A stretch of 64,000 nucleotides of DNA. Origin: CBDFLD01 sp965249005 (GTDB taxonomy: Bacteria > Acidobacteriota > UBA6911). The stretch lies in NCBI GenBank assembly GCA_965249005.1, contig CBDFLD010000019.1:434001-498000 (forward strand), in the 5' to 3' direction. The position numbers were made by a program, and so were the translations under genes. Under the pieces are notes generated by a model. It had not been told where the DNA came from. It did not search any database and saw nothing but the letters and a program-made list of their open reading frames with translations. Shown piece after piece: positions 42,698-51,144 of this stretch. Each line of letters begins with the position of its first letter. Position 1 is the first letter of the stretch.

Positions 42698-44254
42698 ATG
42701 AATATTGGGCAATTTCTTTCCCAGGCTGCCGAGCGTTATCCCGATCAGCCCGCCCTTGTTTGCGGGGACCGCAGAGCGACCTATGCGGAGACCAATGCGA
42801 GAGCCAACGCGCTGGCCGCTGGTCTTCAATCGCTGGGTGTGGTGCCGGGCGACCGAGTAGGCGTCATGATGTGGAACTGCCCGGAGCTGATCGAGAGTTT
42901 TTTTGCGATCTGGAAGGCCGGTGGCTGCGCGGTTCCGCTCAATGCCCGCTGTGTGGCCGAAGAGGTGAGTTATCACCTGGACGACTCCGAGGCATCCGCG
43001 ATCATTTTCGGGGAGGAGTTTCGCGAGATGATGGCGGGTCTCCAGGATCGGCTGCGAACGGTCACGAGCCTCATTTGCACGGCCGATCCGCTGGCGGGAC
43101 AGAGTTCCTACGAAGAGCTGATCGCGAGCCACAGCGGCACATGTGACGTAGGGGTCCGCTCGACCGGGGATGATCTGGCATGGTTGTTCTATACTTCCGG
43201 TACCACCGGCAAACCCAAGGGGGCAATGCTGAGCCACAGCAACCTGAGCTTCATGGCAGTCAGTTGGGTGGCAGACCTCATGCGACTCGAGCCCGAAGAC
43301 GTTGGCCTACACGCCGCGCCGCTGACGCATGGAGCTGGTTTTCATGCCATCGCCTTGACGCTCAAGAGTTCGCAGCAGGTATTGCTCGACCCCCATCGGT
43401 TTGATCCGGAGAATCTGTGTGCGACCGTTGAAAAATATCGGGTCACCAACACCTGGCTGGTTCCTACTCAGATCAAGATGTTGCTCAACTACACGGATCT
43501 GGAGAAGTGGGATCTCTCGAGCCTCAAGTGGGTCGTCTATGGGGGGGCGCCGATGTATGTCGAGGACTTGAAGGCGGCCATCCGTCGCATCGGACCTGTA
43601 TTCGTCCAGCTTTATGGCCAGGGTGAAACACCAATGACCGGCACGTACCTTCGTTCGCAAGAACATGTGATCGACGGAGCCAATTCGAAACGGCTGGCGT
43701 CGTGCGGTCATGTTCGATCTGGAATCGAGTTACGAATACTGGGAGAGGACGAGCAGGAGGTCGCGAGAGGAGAGGTCGGAGAGATTTGCGTGCGCGGCCC
43801 ATCCGTTATGAAGGGTTACTGGCAGCAGCCGGAAGCGACGGCTTCAGTGCTGCGCGGTGGCTGGTTGCACACCGGAGATGTGGCTCGCATGGACGAAGAT
43901 GGGTACGTCTACATCATGGATCGAACCAAGGACATGATCATCTCGGGCGGTTCCAATGTCTTCCCGCGCGAAGTAGAGGAGGTGCTGCTCGAGCATCCTG
44001 GAATCTCGGAGGCTTGTGTGATCGGCGTGCCGGACGAGCTGTGGGGCGAAGCGGTCAAGGCCGTCGTTGTGCTCGAAAAGGGCACCCGTGCTACCGAAGA
44101 AGAGATCATTCAGTTCGTCGGTGAGCGCGTCGCTGGCTACAAAAAACCTAAATCGGTCGATTTTATCGAGGAGTTACCCAAGAGCGCGTACGGCAAGATT
44201 CTCAAGCGAGAGTTGCGCGATAGGTATTGGGCGCAGACGCAGAGAAAGGTATGA
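42698..44254 (+). CDS. AMP-forming acyl-CoA synthetase/ligase (1)
   Basis: The 518-residue ANL-superfamily enzyme has P-loop YTSGTTGKPKGAMLSH, A5-type motif YGQGETPM, GWLHTGDVARMDEDGYV and the hinge DRTKDMIISGG, and ends with the catalytic lysine in SAYGKILKREL. It activates a carboxylic acid as an acyl-AMP and then as a CoA thioester. It starts 15 bases after the amidase, whose acid product it could activate. Confidence 0.92.
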   Translation: MNIGQFLSQAAERYPDQPALVCGDRRATYAETNARANALAAGLQSLGVVPGDRVGVMMWNCPELIESFFAIWKAGGCAVPLNARCVAEEVSYHLDDSEASAIIFGEEFREMMAGLQDRLRTVTSLICTADPLAGQSSYEELIASHSGTCDVGVRSTGDDLAWLFYTSGTTGKPKGAMLSHSNLSFMAVSWVADLMRLEPEDVGLHAAPLTHGAGFHAIALTLKSSQQVLLDPHRFDPENLCATVEKYRVTNTWLVPTQIKMLLNYTDLEKWDLSSLKWVVYGGAPMYVEDLKAAIRRIGPVFVQLYGQGETPMTGTYLRSQEHVIDGANSKRLASCGHVRSGIELRILGEDEQEVARGEVGEICVRGPSVMKGYWQQPEATASVLRGGWLHTGDVARMDEDGYVYIMDRTKDMIISGGSNVFPREVEEVLLEHPGISEACVIGVPDELWGEAVKAVVVLEKGTRATEEEIIQFVGERVAGYKKPKSVDFIEELPKSAYGKILKRELRDRYWAQTQRKV

Positions 44255-44339
44255 CACATTGTGAAGCTCGTTTGAAGCTTTGCCGTCGTGTTCGATTGCC
44301 TTGGACGAACCCTTACTGGCGAATCTTGGGGAGATGGGA

Positions 44340-45860
44340 ATGCTAGAAAACCTAGGTCAAGTGTTGCCCGTCGGGGCCCAGCAGTACGGCGATAAGACCG
44401 CTTTAATTCTCGAGGGTCGTGAATTCAGCTTCAACGAGCTATCTGAACTGTCGGGCCGTATCGCCAATGGGTTGCGCGGCGTGGGTGTCGGACCGGGCGA
44501 CCGAGTGACGCTCTGTTCGCAGAATTGCTGGGAATGGATCGTCAGCTACTATGCGATTGCTAGAGTCGGCGCCGTCATCAATCCGATCAACGTCATGCTT
44601 ACCCCCGAAGAGGTGTTGTTTGTGGTAAAGGACTGCGGCGCCAAGGCGCTGCTTTCCTCTCAGGACAAGGGCAAAGCCTTGCTGGCCATCAAGGGAGACT
44701 CACCGCTGGAAGAAATTATTCTATTCGGCGAGGAGGTGCCTTCGGGGGCGAGCTCGTTCAACGAGCTTCTGGGCGCGAACCCGTCGGAGTTCGACGACGT
44801 CGAGGTCGAGGCGGAGACGCTATCGACTATCGGATACACATCCGGCACAACCGGGCATCCCAAAGGGGCGATGTTGACTCACCGGGGCGTTCTGCTCAAT
44901 TCTGCCATGACCGCGAATGTTCACGTGCGCACCTCGGCGGACACGACCGTCACGGCACTACCTTGCTCCCACGTTTACGGCAACGTGGTAATGAATGGAG
45001 CGTTCTTGTACGGGATGACGCTTGTGCTGCTGGAACGATTCGATGAGCAAGCGGCACTCCAGGCGATCCAGCAGCACAAGGCGACGATGTTCGAGGGCGT
45101 GCCGACCATGTTCATGTACCTGCTCAACTATCCCGACTTCGACCAATATGATCTGTCGTCATTGACTCGCTGCACTGTCGGCGGGCAAACCATGCCGGAA
45201 TCGAAGATGCTCGAGGTCGAAGAACGCTTTCGGTGTCCCTTGATCGAGTTGTGGGGTATGACGGAGATCGCGGGTCTGGGGACGACGCACCCGGTCTACG
45301 GCCCCCATCGTACCGGCTCGATCGGCATTGCGATCCCTTATGTCGAATGCCGCATTTCCGATACCGAAGATGCAGCGAAGACGCTTCCGGCCGAGGAGAT
45401 CGGTGAGCTGATGGTGCGGGGTCCGATTATCATGCAAGGCTACTACGGAAACGAGAAAGCAACGCGCGAGACGATAGAAACGGATGGATGGATGCATACG
45501 GGCGATTTGGCCCGTATGGACGCCGACGGTTATATCTTTGTGGTGGATCGCAGGAAGGACATGATCATCACGGCCGGTTACAATATCTATCCGGCGGAAC
45601 TGGAACGGGTCGTCGCCTCGCACCCGTCGGTCGCGATGGTGGCGGTTGGAAGCCAGCCCGATGACGTGAAGGGAGAGGTGGCGAAGGCCTACGTCGTGCT
45701 CAAGGAAGGAGCACAACCCGATGAGAAGTCGGTCCTGGCGCACTGCCGTGACCATCTTGCCGCCTACAAGGTTCCACGCGCCGTCCAGTTTGTCCCGGAC
45801 CTTCCTACCACGAGCACGGGAAAGATCCTGCGGCGAAAGCTGCATACCCTGGACAACTAG
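44340..45860 (+). CDS. AMP-forming acyl-CoA synthetase/ligase (2)
   Basis: This 506-residue second ANL enzyme has YTSGTTGHPKGAMLTH, LWGMTEIAG, GWMHTGDLARMDADGYI, DRRKDMIITAG and STGKILRRKL. ATG 44340 lies 6 bases after GGGGAG, better placed than ATG 44334; a longer frame to 44280 has no good ribosome site. It differs enough from the preceding ligase to have another acid substrate. Its stop codon lies inside the left 14-bp direct repeat of the insertion sequence, so the gene was spared by the insertion. Confidence 0.92.
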   Translation: MLENLGQVLPVGAQQYGDKTALILEGREFSFNELSELSGRIANGLRGVGVGPGDRVTLCSQNCWEWIVSYYAIARVGAVINPINVMLTPEEVLFVVKDCGAKALLSSQDKGKALLAIKGDSPLEEIILFGEEVPSGASSFNELLGANPSEFDDVEVEAETLSTIGYTSGTTGHPKGAMLTHRGVLLNSAMTANVHVRTSADTTVTALPCSHVYGNVVMNGAFLYGMTLVLLERFDEQAALQAIQQHKATMFEGVPTMFMYLLNYPDFDQYDLSSLTRCTVGGQTMPESKMLEVEERFRCPLIELWGMTEIAGLGTTHPVYGPHRTGSIGIAIPYVECRISDTEDAAKTLPAEEIGELMVRGPIIMQGYYGNEKATRETIETDGWMHTGDLARMDADGYIFVVDRRKDMIITAGYNIYPAELERVVASHPSVAMVAVGSQPDDVKGEVAKAYVVLKEGAQPDEKSVLAHCRDHLAAYKVPRAVQFVPDLPTTSTGKILRRKLHTLDN

Positions 45861-45866
45861 TCCGCG
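45853..45866. repeat. Left 14-bp direct repeat flanking the insertion sequence
   Basis: The sequence acaactagtccgcg occurs here and again at 47278-47291, immediately outside both ends of the IS. It looks like a target-site duplication, but 14 bp is longer than the 3-5 bp usual for IS3 relatives. Confidence 0.75.
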
Positions 45867-45929
45867 TGAGTCGGACCCAGTTTTCTTGGACACAGAATAA
45901 GAGATAATGAGATGTCCAAGGAGGTGGAA

Positions 45930-46346
45930 ATGGTTCGAACGAAGAGGGTGAAGTGGAAGGCGACGGCAGGAACGGAGGGAGCCCGTAGGGCGACTGGAGT
46001 TCGGGCCGTCGGCGCCGCGCCCGGGGCGAGGCCTCTGGAGCCGGGGCAGCGTTGGAGCGGAGGACGAAAGCGGGACGTGGTGTTGCGACTGCTGCGGGGC
46101 GAATCTCTGGATGCGCTGTCGCGTGAGGTGGGCGTGGAAATCTACCGGCTGGAGGAGTGGCGGGAGCGGGCCTTGGCCGGGCTCGAGCTCGGCTTGAAGA
46201 ATCACCAGGGCGAGCCGTTGGCGGAGGCGCTCGACGCTGCGAAGCGTCACATCGGGGAGCTGTCCATGGAAATCGAGCTGCTGCGCAATCGCGCCCGGGC
46301 GGCGGAGAAGCGCCTCCCTTTGGCGATGAGGAGGTCGCGACGATGA
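45930..46346 (+). CDS. IS transposase orfA (helix-turn-helix)
   Basis: The 138-residue basic protein has a helix-turn-helix (RDVVLRLLRGESLDALSREVG) followed by a coiled-coil-like C-terminus (KRHIGELSMEIELLRNRARA), as in OrfA of IS3-type elements, which binds the terminal repeats. ATG 45930 has AAGGAGG five bases upstream; an in-frame ATG at 45912 is possible. Its stop overlaps the orfB start (ATGA). Confidence 0.82.
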   Translation: MVRTKRVKWKATAGTEGARRATGVRAVGAAPGARPLEPGQRWSGGRKRDVVLRLLRGESLDALSREVGVEIYRLEEWRERALAGLELGLKNHQGEPLAEALDAAKRHIGELSMEIELLRNRARAAEKRLPLAMRRSRR

Positions 46347-47242
46347 GCGAGACGATCTCCGAAGCCACGGGTCAACGTTACGGGATCCAGCGCGTGTGTC
46401 AGGCCTGGGAGCGCTCGCGCTCGGCGCTCTACGCCCGGCGGACAAGCGAGCAGAAGCGGCAGGAGGGCGAGGAACCCACTCGGCGGGGTCCCCAGCCCAA
46501 GGTGTCGGACGAGAAGCTTTTGGAGGCGATCCAGGCCGATCTGGAGCGCTCACCGTTCCAGGGCGAGGGTCATCGTAAGGTCCACGCGCGGCTTCGGATC
46601 TTGGACGGGATCCGGGTTGCGCGCAAGCGGGTGCTGCGGGTCATGCGAGAGCATGAGTTGCTCTCACCACACCGCGGACGCCAGGGTGGAACGAAGGCAC
46701 ACGATGGGAAGATCGTCACCCTGGCGCCGAACGTGATGTGGGGGACCGACGGAGTGCGGGTGTTCACGCTCGATGACGGGTGGGTCTGGATTTTCGCGGC
46801 GGTGGAGCACTGGAACGCGGAGTGTGTGGGGTGGCACGTGTGCAAGGTCGGTAGCCGCTTCGCGGCGTTGGAGCCGATCTCGCAGGGTCTGCTGCGCCTC
46901 TATGGTTCCATTGACTCCGACGTTGCCCGGGGGCTGGCGCTCCGGATGGACCACGGCTCCCAGTACCTGTCGGATCACTTCCTCAACCAGATCCGGTGCT
47001 GGGGCATCCGTCCCAGCTTCGGTTTTGTCGAGGAACCGGAAACGAACGGAGTTGCGGAGCGGTGGAATCGCACGCTCAAGGACCAAGCGATCCACGGGAG
47101 AATCTTCCAGAACCTCCAGGAGGTGCGTGCCGCCGTGGCCGAGTTCGTGGAGTTGTACAACAAGACCTGGCGTCTCGAGAAGATCGATTATCAAACACCG
47201 ATCGAGGCACGCGAGGCGCACAAGCTACGCCAGGCGGCGTAG
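46343..47242 (+). CDS. IS transposase orfB (DDE integrase domain)
   Basis: The 299-residue protein has the IS3-family layout: an HTH_21-type N-terminus (AIQADLERSPFQGEGHRKVHA) and an rve integrase core with the DDE triad in WGTDGVR, LRMDHGSQY and NGVAERWNRTLK. It begins at ATG 46343 overlapping the orfA stop. The orfB frame stays open back to 46157 inside orfA, so a frameshifted OrfAB fusion is also conceivable, but I see no A-rich slippery site. Confidence 0.88.
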   Translation: MSETISEATGQRYGIQRVCQAWERSRSALYARRTSEQKRQEGEEPTRRGPQPKVSDEKLLEAIQADLERSPFQGEGHRKVHARLRILDGIRVARKRVLRVMREHELLSPHRGRQGGTKAHDGKIVTLAPNVMWGTDGVRVFTLDDGWVWIFAAVEHWNAECVGWHVCKVGSRFAALEPISQGLLRLYGSIDSDVARGLALRMDHGSQYLSDHFLNQIRCWGIRPSFGFVEEPETNGVAERWNRTLKDQAIHGRIFQNLQEVRAAVAEFVELYNKTWRLEKIDYQTPIEAREAHKLRQAA

Positions 47243-47277
47243 CTCAAACTTGTGTCCAAGGAACCGGGTGCGCTACA

Positions 47278-47426
47278 ACAACTAGTCCGCGTTAAGCACA
47301 CATGTTCTCCTTTTAACGAATCAACACCCAGATAAACCGGAGCGACGCTCTCCCTGGGAGCGGCCGTAGAATCGAATTATTCGATTTCGCAGTTGAAATC
47401 GGTGAAAATCAACATAGGAGGGGTCA
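47278..47426. other. Intergenic region with right direct repeat and a palindrome
   Basis: The stretch begins with the second 14-bp direct repeat (47278-47291). It contains a short GC-rich hairpin (47347-47361, no T tract) and the palindrome aatcgaa-tta-ttcgatt at 47370-47386, 40 bases before the cupin start. It is more AT-rich than its surroundings and ends in ATAGGAGGGG. It is a plausible promoter/operator for the genes from 47427 on. Confidence 0.5.
47370..47386. promoter_or_regulatory. Perfect 7-bp inverted repeat, possible operator
   Basis: The arms aatcgaa and ttcgatt are separated by tta, 40 bases upstream of the cupin gene at 47427. The size and symmetry fit a dimeric repressor site. 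No regulator gene is present in the window to pair it with. Confidence 0.45.
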
Positions 47427-47813
47427 ATGCCAGAGAAGTGGTTTTTTAAAGCGCGGGAGGGAGGGCTTCACCGGAAGCTGCAGGATGGGATCAGCACGGA
47501 CATTTTTTTCGGCGAGAACGTCATGCTTTCGATTGCCGAAATTGCTCCGGGGACGATCTCGACGGTCCATAGCCATCCCGAAGAGCAATGGGGGTACCTC
47601 CTCGCAGGCGAGTGTATCCGGGTTCAGGGCGATGACGAGATCTCGATGAAGGTAGGGGACTTCTGGCATACACCCTCGAACACCCCTCACGGAGTGCGCA
47701 CCAGTGAAAACGGCGCCACGATCATGGACATCTTCAGTCCACCTCGGGGTGCCTACAAGAAGCCAGGTGAAGGATTGGCCGCAACTGAACACACGAAGGG
47801 GACAAGGGAGTAG
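47427..47813 (+). CDS. Small cupin-domain protein (3)
   Basis: The 128-residue cupin has TVHSHPEEQWGYLLAGE as first motif (His-x-His plus Glu) and a second His in NTPHGVR. It belongs to the same broad fold as the cupins at 12995 and 24379 but to a different subgroup. A strong TAGGAGGGG precedes ATG 47427. It is the first gene after the IS and probably the head of a new transcription unit. Confidence 0.82.
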   Translation: MPEKWFFKAREGGLHRKLQDGISTDIFFGENVMLSIAEIAPGTISTVHSHPEEQWGYLLAGECIRVQGDDEISMKVGDFWHTPSNTPHGVRTSENGATIMDIFSPPRGAYKKPGEGLAATEHTKGTRE

Positions 47814-47816
47814 CCG

Positions 47817-48428
47817 GTGCCGGATAACGGAGGGCCTGCACCCAAGGATGGTGCAGATTCAAGCGCTGGAGAATCTCCACTGTCTCGGCGCGCATTCGTG
47901 AAGGTGATGCCGGGGGCCGCCGCGATCCTATGGCGCCAGGCCGAACTGGGCGCACGATCCAGTCCGGTCGTGCAGCCGCCGGACGCCGGAGGTGCGGGCA
48001 ACGAGGAAAACTACGAACTGAGGGTCTTCACCCGGGATGAGGCGACCGAGATCGAGGCGTTCACTGCGCGCATCATTCCGGGTGATGCCGTCAGTCCGGG
48101 CGCCCGGGAGGCAAGGGTCGTTCATTTTGTGGATCATATGCTGTCGGGAGCGTATGGCTTCCAGCAATCAGCTTATCGAGAAGGACTGCGCCACCTCGAT
48201 AGCAGCTGTCAAACCCGGTTTCAGAGACGGTTTCGGGAGTTATCAGAAGCGGAGCAAGACCGGTTCATCGCCAAGATGCAGCAGCAAGAGATACCGGAGT
48301 GGAGCGAAGCCGGTTCGTTCTTTTCGATGGTACGGGCCCATACCATCGAGGGGATGTTTGCTGATCCGAAGTATCATGGGAACGCGGGTGGCGTGGGGTG
48401 GAAGCTTTTCGGCGGCGCGGATCACTAG
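47817..48428 (+). CDS. Gluconate 2-dehydrogenase subunit 3-like protein (Tat)
   Basis: The 203-residue protein has a twin-arginine signal (LSRRAFVKV, Arg24-Arg25) and the gluconate 2-dehydrogenase subunit-3 pattern (RDEATEIEAFTARIIPGDAVSPGAREARVVHFVD). This small subunit escorts the FAD-containing GMC subunit through the Tat pathway. The likely partner is the GMC oxidoreductase at 52622, which has no signal of its own. GTG 47817 starts 4 bases after the cupin stop, behind GGGAG. Confidence 0.85.
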   Translation: MPDNGGPAPKDGADSSAGESPLSRRAFVKVMPGAAAILWRQAELGARSSPVVQPPDAGGAGNEENYELRVFTRDEATEIEAFTARIIPGDAVSPGAREARVVHFVDHMLSGAYGFQQSAYREGLRHLDSSCQTRFQRRFRELSEAEQDRFIAKMQQQEIPEWSEAGSFFSMVRAHTIEGMFADPKYHGNAGGVGWKLFGGADH

Positions 48429-48554
48429 GGGCAGGAGTGAACCGTTTCCAGAAGTGCGTGGACGCCTTTGCAAGCCGCAGGGCTCGTTGTTGCTCCGGAA
48501 GTGGGAATTTCCTCACAATCTAGGGTTGTAGGCACGGGGGGGGGATGAACAGAT

Positions 48555-49595
48555 ATGAGTAACGACTCAATGAGGGCTGTCGTCATTACCGGCCCGAATG
48601 AAGCTTCGCTTCAAGATGTGGACCGGATGGTTCCTGCGCCGGGGGAAGCCTTGGTGCGTTGTCATGCAACTGCGATCTGCACGGCGGAGCGGCGCGTCTT
48701 TTCAGGGCACATGAAGTACTACCCGATGATCGGTGGCCACGAGTTTACCGGCACCATCGAGCGGGTGGACGGCCTCGAAGTAGACCTCGAGCCGGGGGAC
48801 CGCGTCGCGATCGACGCCTCGACTCGATGCGGCCGCTGCTACTACTGCGTGAAGGGACGCAACAACCAGTGCGTCAAGATGTTTGAGTTTCGCCAGGACT
48901 ACGATTACTACCAGATGGGCGGCGGCTTCGGGGAGTACGTGGCGCTGCGGCCAAGCCAGATGGTCAAACTTGCAGACCATGTGGATCTCGAGGAAGCCAG
49001 TGTGCTGGAACCACTGGCCTGCTGTATTCATAGTCTGAAGCGAGCCCAGATTGCTTTCGGTGAAACCGTATTGATCATTGGTGCCGGCACCATGGGCGGG
49101 ATGCATGTGATGCTGGCCAAGCTGTCGGGTGCCAGGGTGATTGTCAGTGATATCGATCCGGCGCGGTTGGCTCAAGCCGGACAGTTAGGGGCGGATCAGA
49201 CGGTGAATCCGCAGGCCGAAGATCTCGTTGCTATCGTGAAGGATCTCACCTCGGGCAGGGGGGCGGATGGAGTGATCGTGGCCGCGAGCAGCCGAGAAGC
49301 CGGGGAGCAGGGATTGAGGTGTGTTGGACGCACGGGGCGTTTGGTCTTCTATGCCTCGCTGCATCCGCCGGGCATGCTCGATCTGGATTGGAATCGGTTG
49401 CACTACGAAGAGATCATGATTACCGGCACCGAGGGACACACGGACCAAGACTTTCACGAAGCGGCGGCACTGTTGAGCAACGGCGCGATCAGCGTTCGCC
49501 CATTGATCTCCAGGGTGATTGCCTTGGAGGAATTGCCCGGAGAGTTGGGCTCGAAGCCGGCAGGCGAGACGCAGCGTGTGGTTGTCAAGCTTTGA
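48555..49595 (+). CDS. Zinc-dependent medium-chain alcohol dehydrogenase
   Basis: The 346-residue MDR-family enzyme has catalytic zinc residues Cys42 (ICTAE) and His62-Glu63 (GGHEF), structural zinc cysteines 92, 95, 98 and 106 (RCGRCYYCVKGRNNQC), and an NAD(P) motif GAGTMGG. It is like sorbitol/threonine dehydrogenases and oxidises a secondary alcohol. It follows a 126-bp gap that shows no clear promoter. ADH plus FGGY kinase plus ALDH is a typical polyol or sugar-acid grouping. Confidence 0.92.
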   Translation: MSNDSMRAVVITGPNEASLQDVDRMVPAPGEALVRCHATAICTAERRVFSGHMKYYPMIGGHEFTGTIERVDGLEVDLEPGDRVAIDASTRCGRCYYCVKGRNNQCVKMFEFRQDYDYYQMGGGFGEYVALRPSQMVKLADHVDLEEASVLEPLACCIHSLKRAQIAFGETVLIIGAGTMGGMHVMLAKLSGARVIVSDIDPARLAQAGQLGADQTVNPQAEDLVAIVKDLTSGRGADGVIVAASSREAGEQGLRCVGRTGRLVFYASLHPPGMLDLDWNRLHYEEIMITGTEGHTDQDFHEAAALLSNGAISVRPLISRVIALEELPGELGSKPAGETQRVVVKL

Positions 49596-49634
49596 TACTT
49601 CCTGTTTGTAAATACGATAACGGAGCTGTGAGGA

Positions 49635-51116
49635 ATGAACGCCGGGAGCCTGTTGCTTGGGGTGGATGTAGGCAGTTCCGGCACCAAAGTCGGAGTCTTC
49701 GATTCCGGCGGCCGATTGCTGGCGAAGGCGGTGGCAGGCTACTCCACCACAAACCCGCGACCTGGCTGGGTAGAGCAGGACCCGAAGGCCTGGTGGTCGG
49801 CGTGCTGTCAGGCCATCCGAGAGGTGCTGGCTAGGGTTGACACCAACCAACTCCGAGGTGTGGGTGTCGTTGGATTGTCGCCCGCCCTGATCTGCGTCGA
49901 CGATCGAAACGAACCGGTATGTCCGGCACCGATCTGGTCGGATCAAAGGGCAGCCGCAGAAATCGGGGAGTTGACCGAAAGGATCGGTCCGTTCGTCGCC
50001 TTCAGTACCCTGCCAAGAGCCCTGTGGCTGCAGCGTGCGGAGCCCAAGAGTTATCAGCGCACCCGCTACTTCTTTGAGTCGTTTGACTATATCAGTTTCA
50101 TGTTGACGGGCGAGGCAGTGACCGTCTCGCCTGTCGGTCTACCTTCGCCCTGGTCTCGGAACGACATTGTCGACATCGGTCTCGATGCCGACAAGTTTCC
50201 CGCTCGCCTCTGTCCTGTCGGCGAGGTCATCGGAAACGTCGCCTCGAACGTGGCGGCTGACACAGGTTTACCTGTGGGATTGCCGGTGGTGGCCGGCACG
50301 GTAGATGCGTTTGCTGCCTGGGTAGGAACCGCGACTCTTCGCAGAGGAGAGCTCTGCAATACGGTCGGAACCACGGATGGAGTCGCTCTCGTGTGGGATC
50401 GAGCGCTCGACGATCCGCTGGGCCGCGTCCAATCGATGCCGCACATCGTCGAGATGGAAGGGAGGCGCGATTGGATCGTTGGCGGAGCGATGTCCAGCGG
50501 CGGGATCATGCTCGATTGGTTTGTTCGTCGCTTCTATGAACATGTGCGGGACCCGTATCCGGCTGTAAGCGAAGAGGCTGCCTCCGTCTCGGTGGGAGCC
50601 GAAGGACTGATTGCATTGCCGTATCTGGTTGGCGAACGCTCCCCGATCAATGATCCAAACGCGCGTGGGGTCTTCTTCGGTGTGGGAGAGCGGCATCGCA
50701 GATCCCATTTTGCTCGCGCGGTGCTCGAGTCGGTGGCGCTCGCAGTTCGCGATGTCTGTGAGGTCGTCAAAGAAGCAGGGGGCGAAATCACTCAGATCAA
50801 GGTGGCCGGTGGTGCGTCACGCAGCGACGTGTGGAATCAGATCAAGGCAGACGTCGTGGGGAAACCGGTGCTGGTGCCCAGCGTGAGTGACTCGAGTTTG
50901 CTGGGTGCTGCGATCATTGCCGGTTGGGGATCCGGCCTGTTCGGTGGCCTTGCCGAAGGAGCGGGAGCCATGGTGCATTATCGTGCTCGTTTCGAGCCGA
51001 GCAGAAAACACCACGCTCTCTATACGGAATTATTGAAATTTTACCGTGACCTGTACCGACATCTGAAGGACGACTTTGCCAGGTTCGCGCAGTTGCGCCG
51101 CACACTGGCCGACTAG
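49635..51116 (+). CDS. FGGY-family carbohydrate kinase (xylulokinase-like)
   Basis: The 493-residue kinase has the N-terminal phosphate loop GVDVGSSGTKVGVFD, IWSDQRAAAE, GTVDAFAAWVG, TVGTTDGVALV and the C-terminal family signature GGASRSDVWNQIKADVVGKPV. It phosphorylates a sugar or polyol with ATP. Its neighbours (ADH before, ALDH after) point to a ketose or polyol intermediate. The start is ATG 49635; the spacing from the ADH gene is 39 bases. Confidence 0.9.
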   Translation: MNAGSLLLGVDVGSSGTKVGVFDSGGRLLAKAVAGYSTTNPRPGWVEQDPKAWWSACCQAIREVLARVDTNQLRGVGVVGLSPALICVDDRNEPVCPAPIWSDQRAAAEIGELTERIGPFVAFSTLPRALWLQRAEPKSYQRTRYFFESFDYISFMLTGEAVTVSPVGLPSPWSRNDIVDIGLDADKFPARLCPVGEVIGNVASNVAADTGLPVGLPVVAGTVDAFAAWVGTATLRRGELCNTVGTTDGVALVWDRALDDPLGRVQSMPHIVEMEGRRDWIVGGAMSSGGIMLDWFVRRFYEHVRDPYPAVSEEAASVSVGAEGLIALPYLVGERSPINDPNARGVFFGVGERHRRSHFARAVLESVALAVRDVCEVVKEAGGEITQIKVAGGASRSDVWNQIKADVVGKPVLVPSVSDSSLLGAAIIAGWGSGLFGGLAEGAGAMVHYRARFEPSRKHHALYTELLKFYRDLYRHLKDDFARFAQLRRTLAD

Positions 51117-51144
51117 GGTCGGACTGGATCAAAGAGGGAAAGGC

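Larger units (their letters stand above)
45867..47277 (+). mobile_element. IS3-like insertion sequence, 1411 bp
   Basis: The element carries two overlapping genes (orfA, orfB) and imperfect terminal inverted repeats. The left end at 45867-45894 begins TGAGTCGGACCC and ends TTGGACACA. The right end, 47251-47277, reads on the other strand TGTAGCGCACCC and ends TTGGACACA. Both ends start TG. Identical 14-bp repeats flank it. Both genes look intact, so it may still be mobile. It is inserted between the second ligase and a cupin, splitting what is otherwise one gene array. Confidence 0.85.

Noticed and set aside
46157..46346. Programmed frameshift joining orfA and orfB
   Set aside because: The frames overlap suitably, but I find no A-rich slippery heptamer, and an ATGA start-stop overlap already explains orfB translation.
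45159..46553. A 464-residue - strand open frame spanning the ligase and the IS
   Set aside because: It crosses an IS boundary and has low-complexity Arg/Pro/Ser composition typical of shadow frames.
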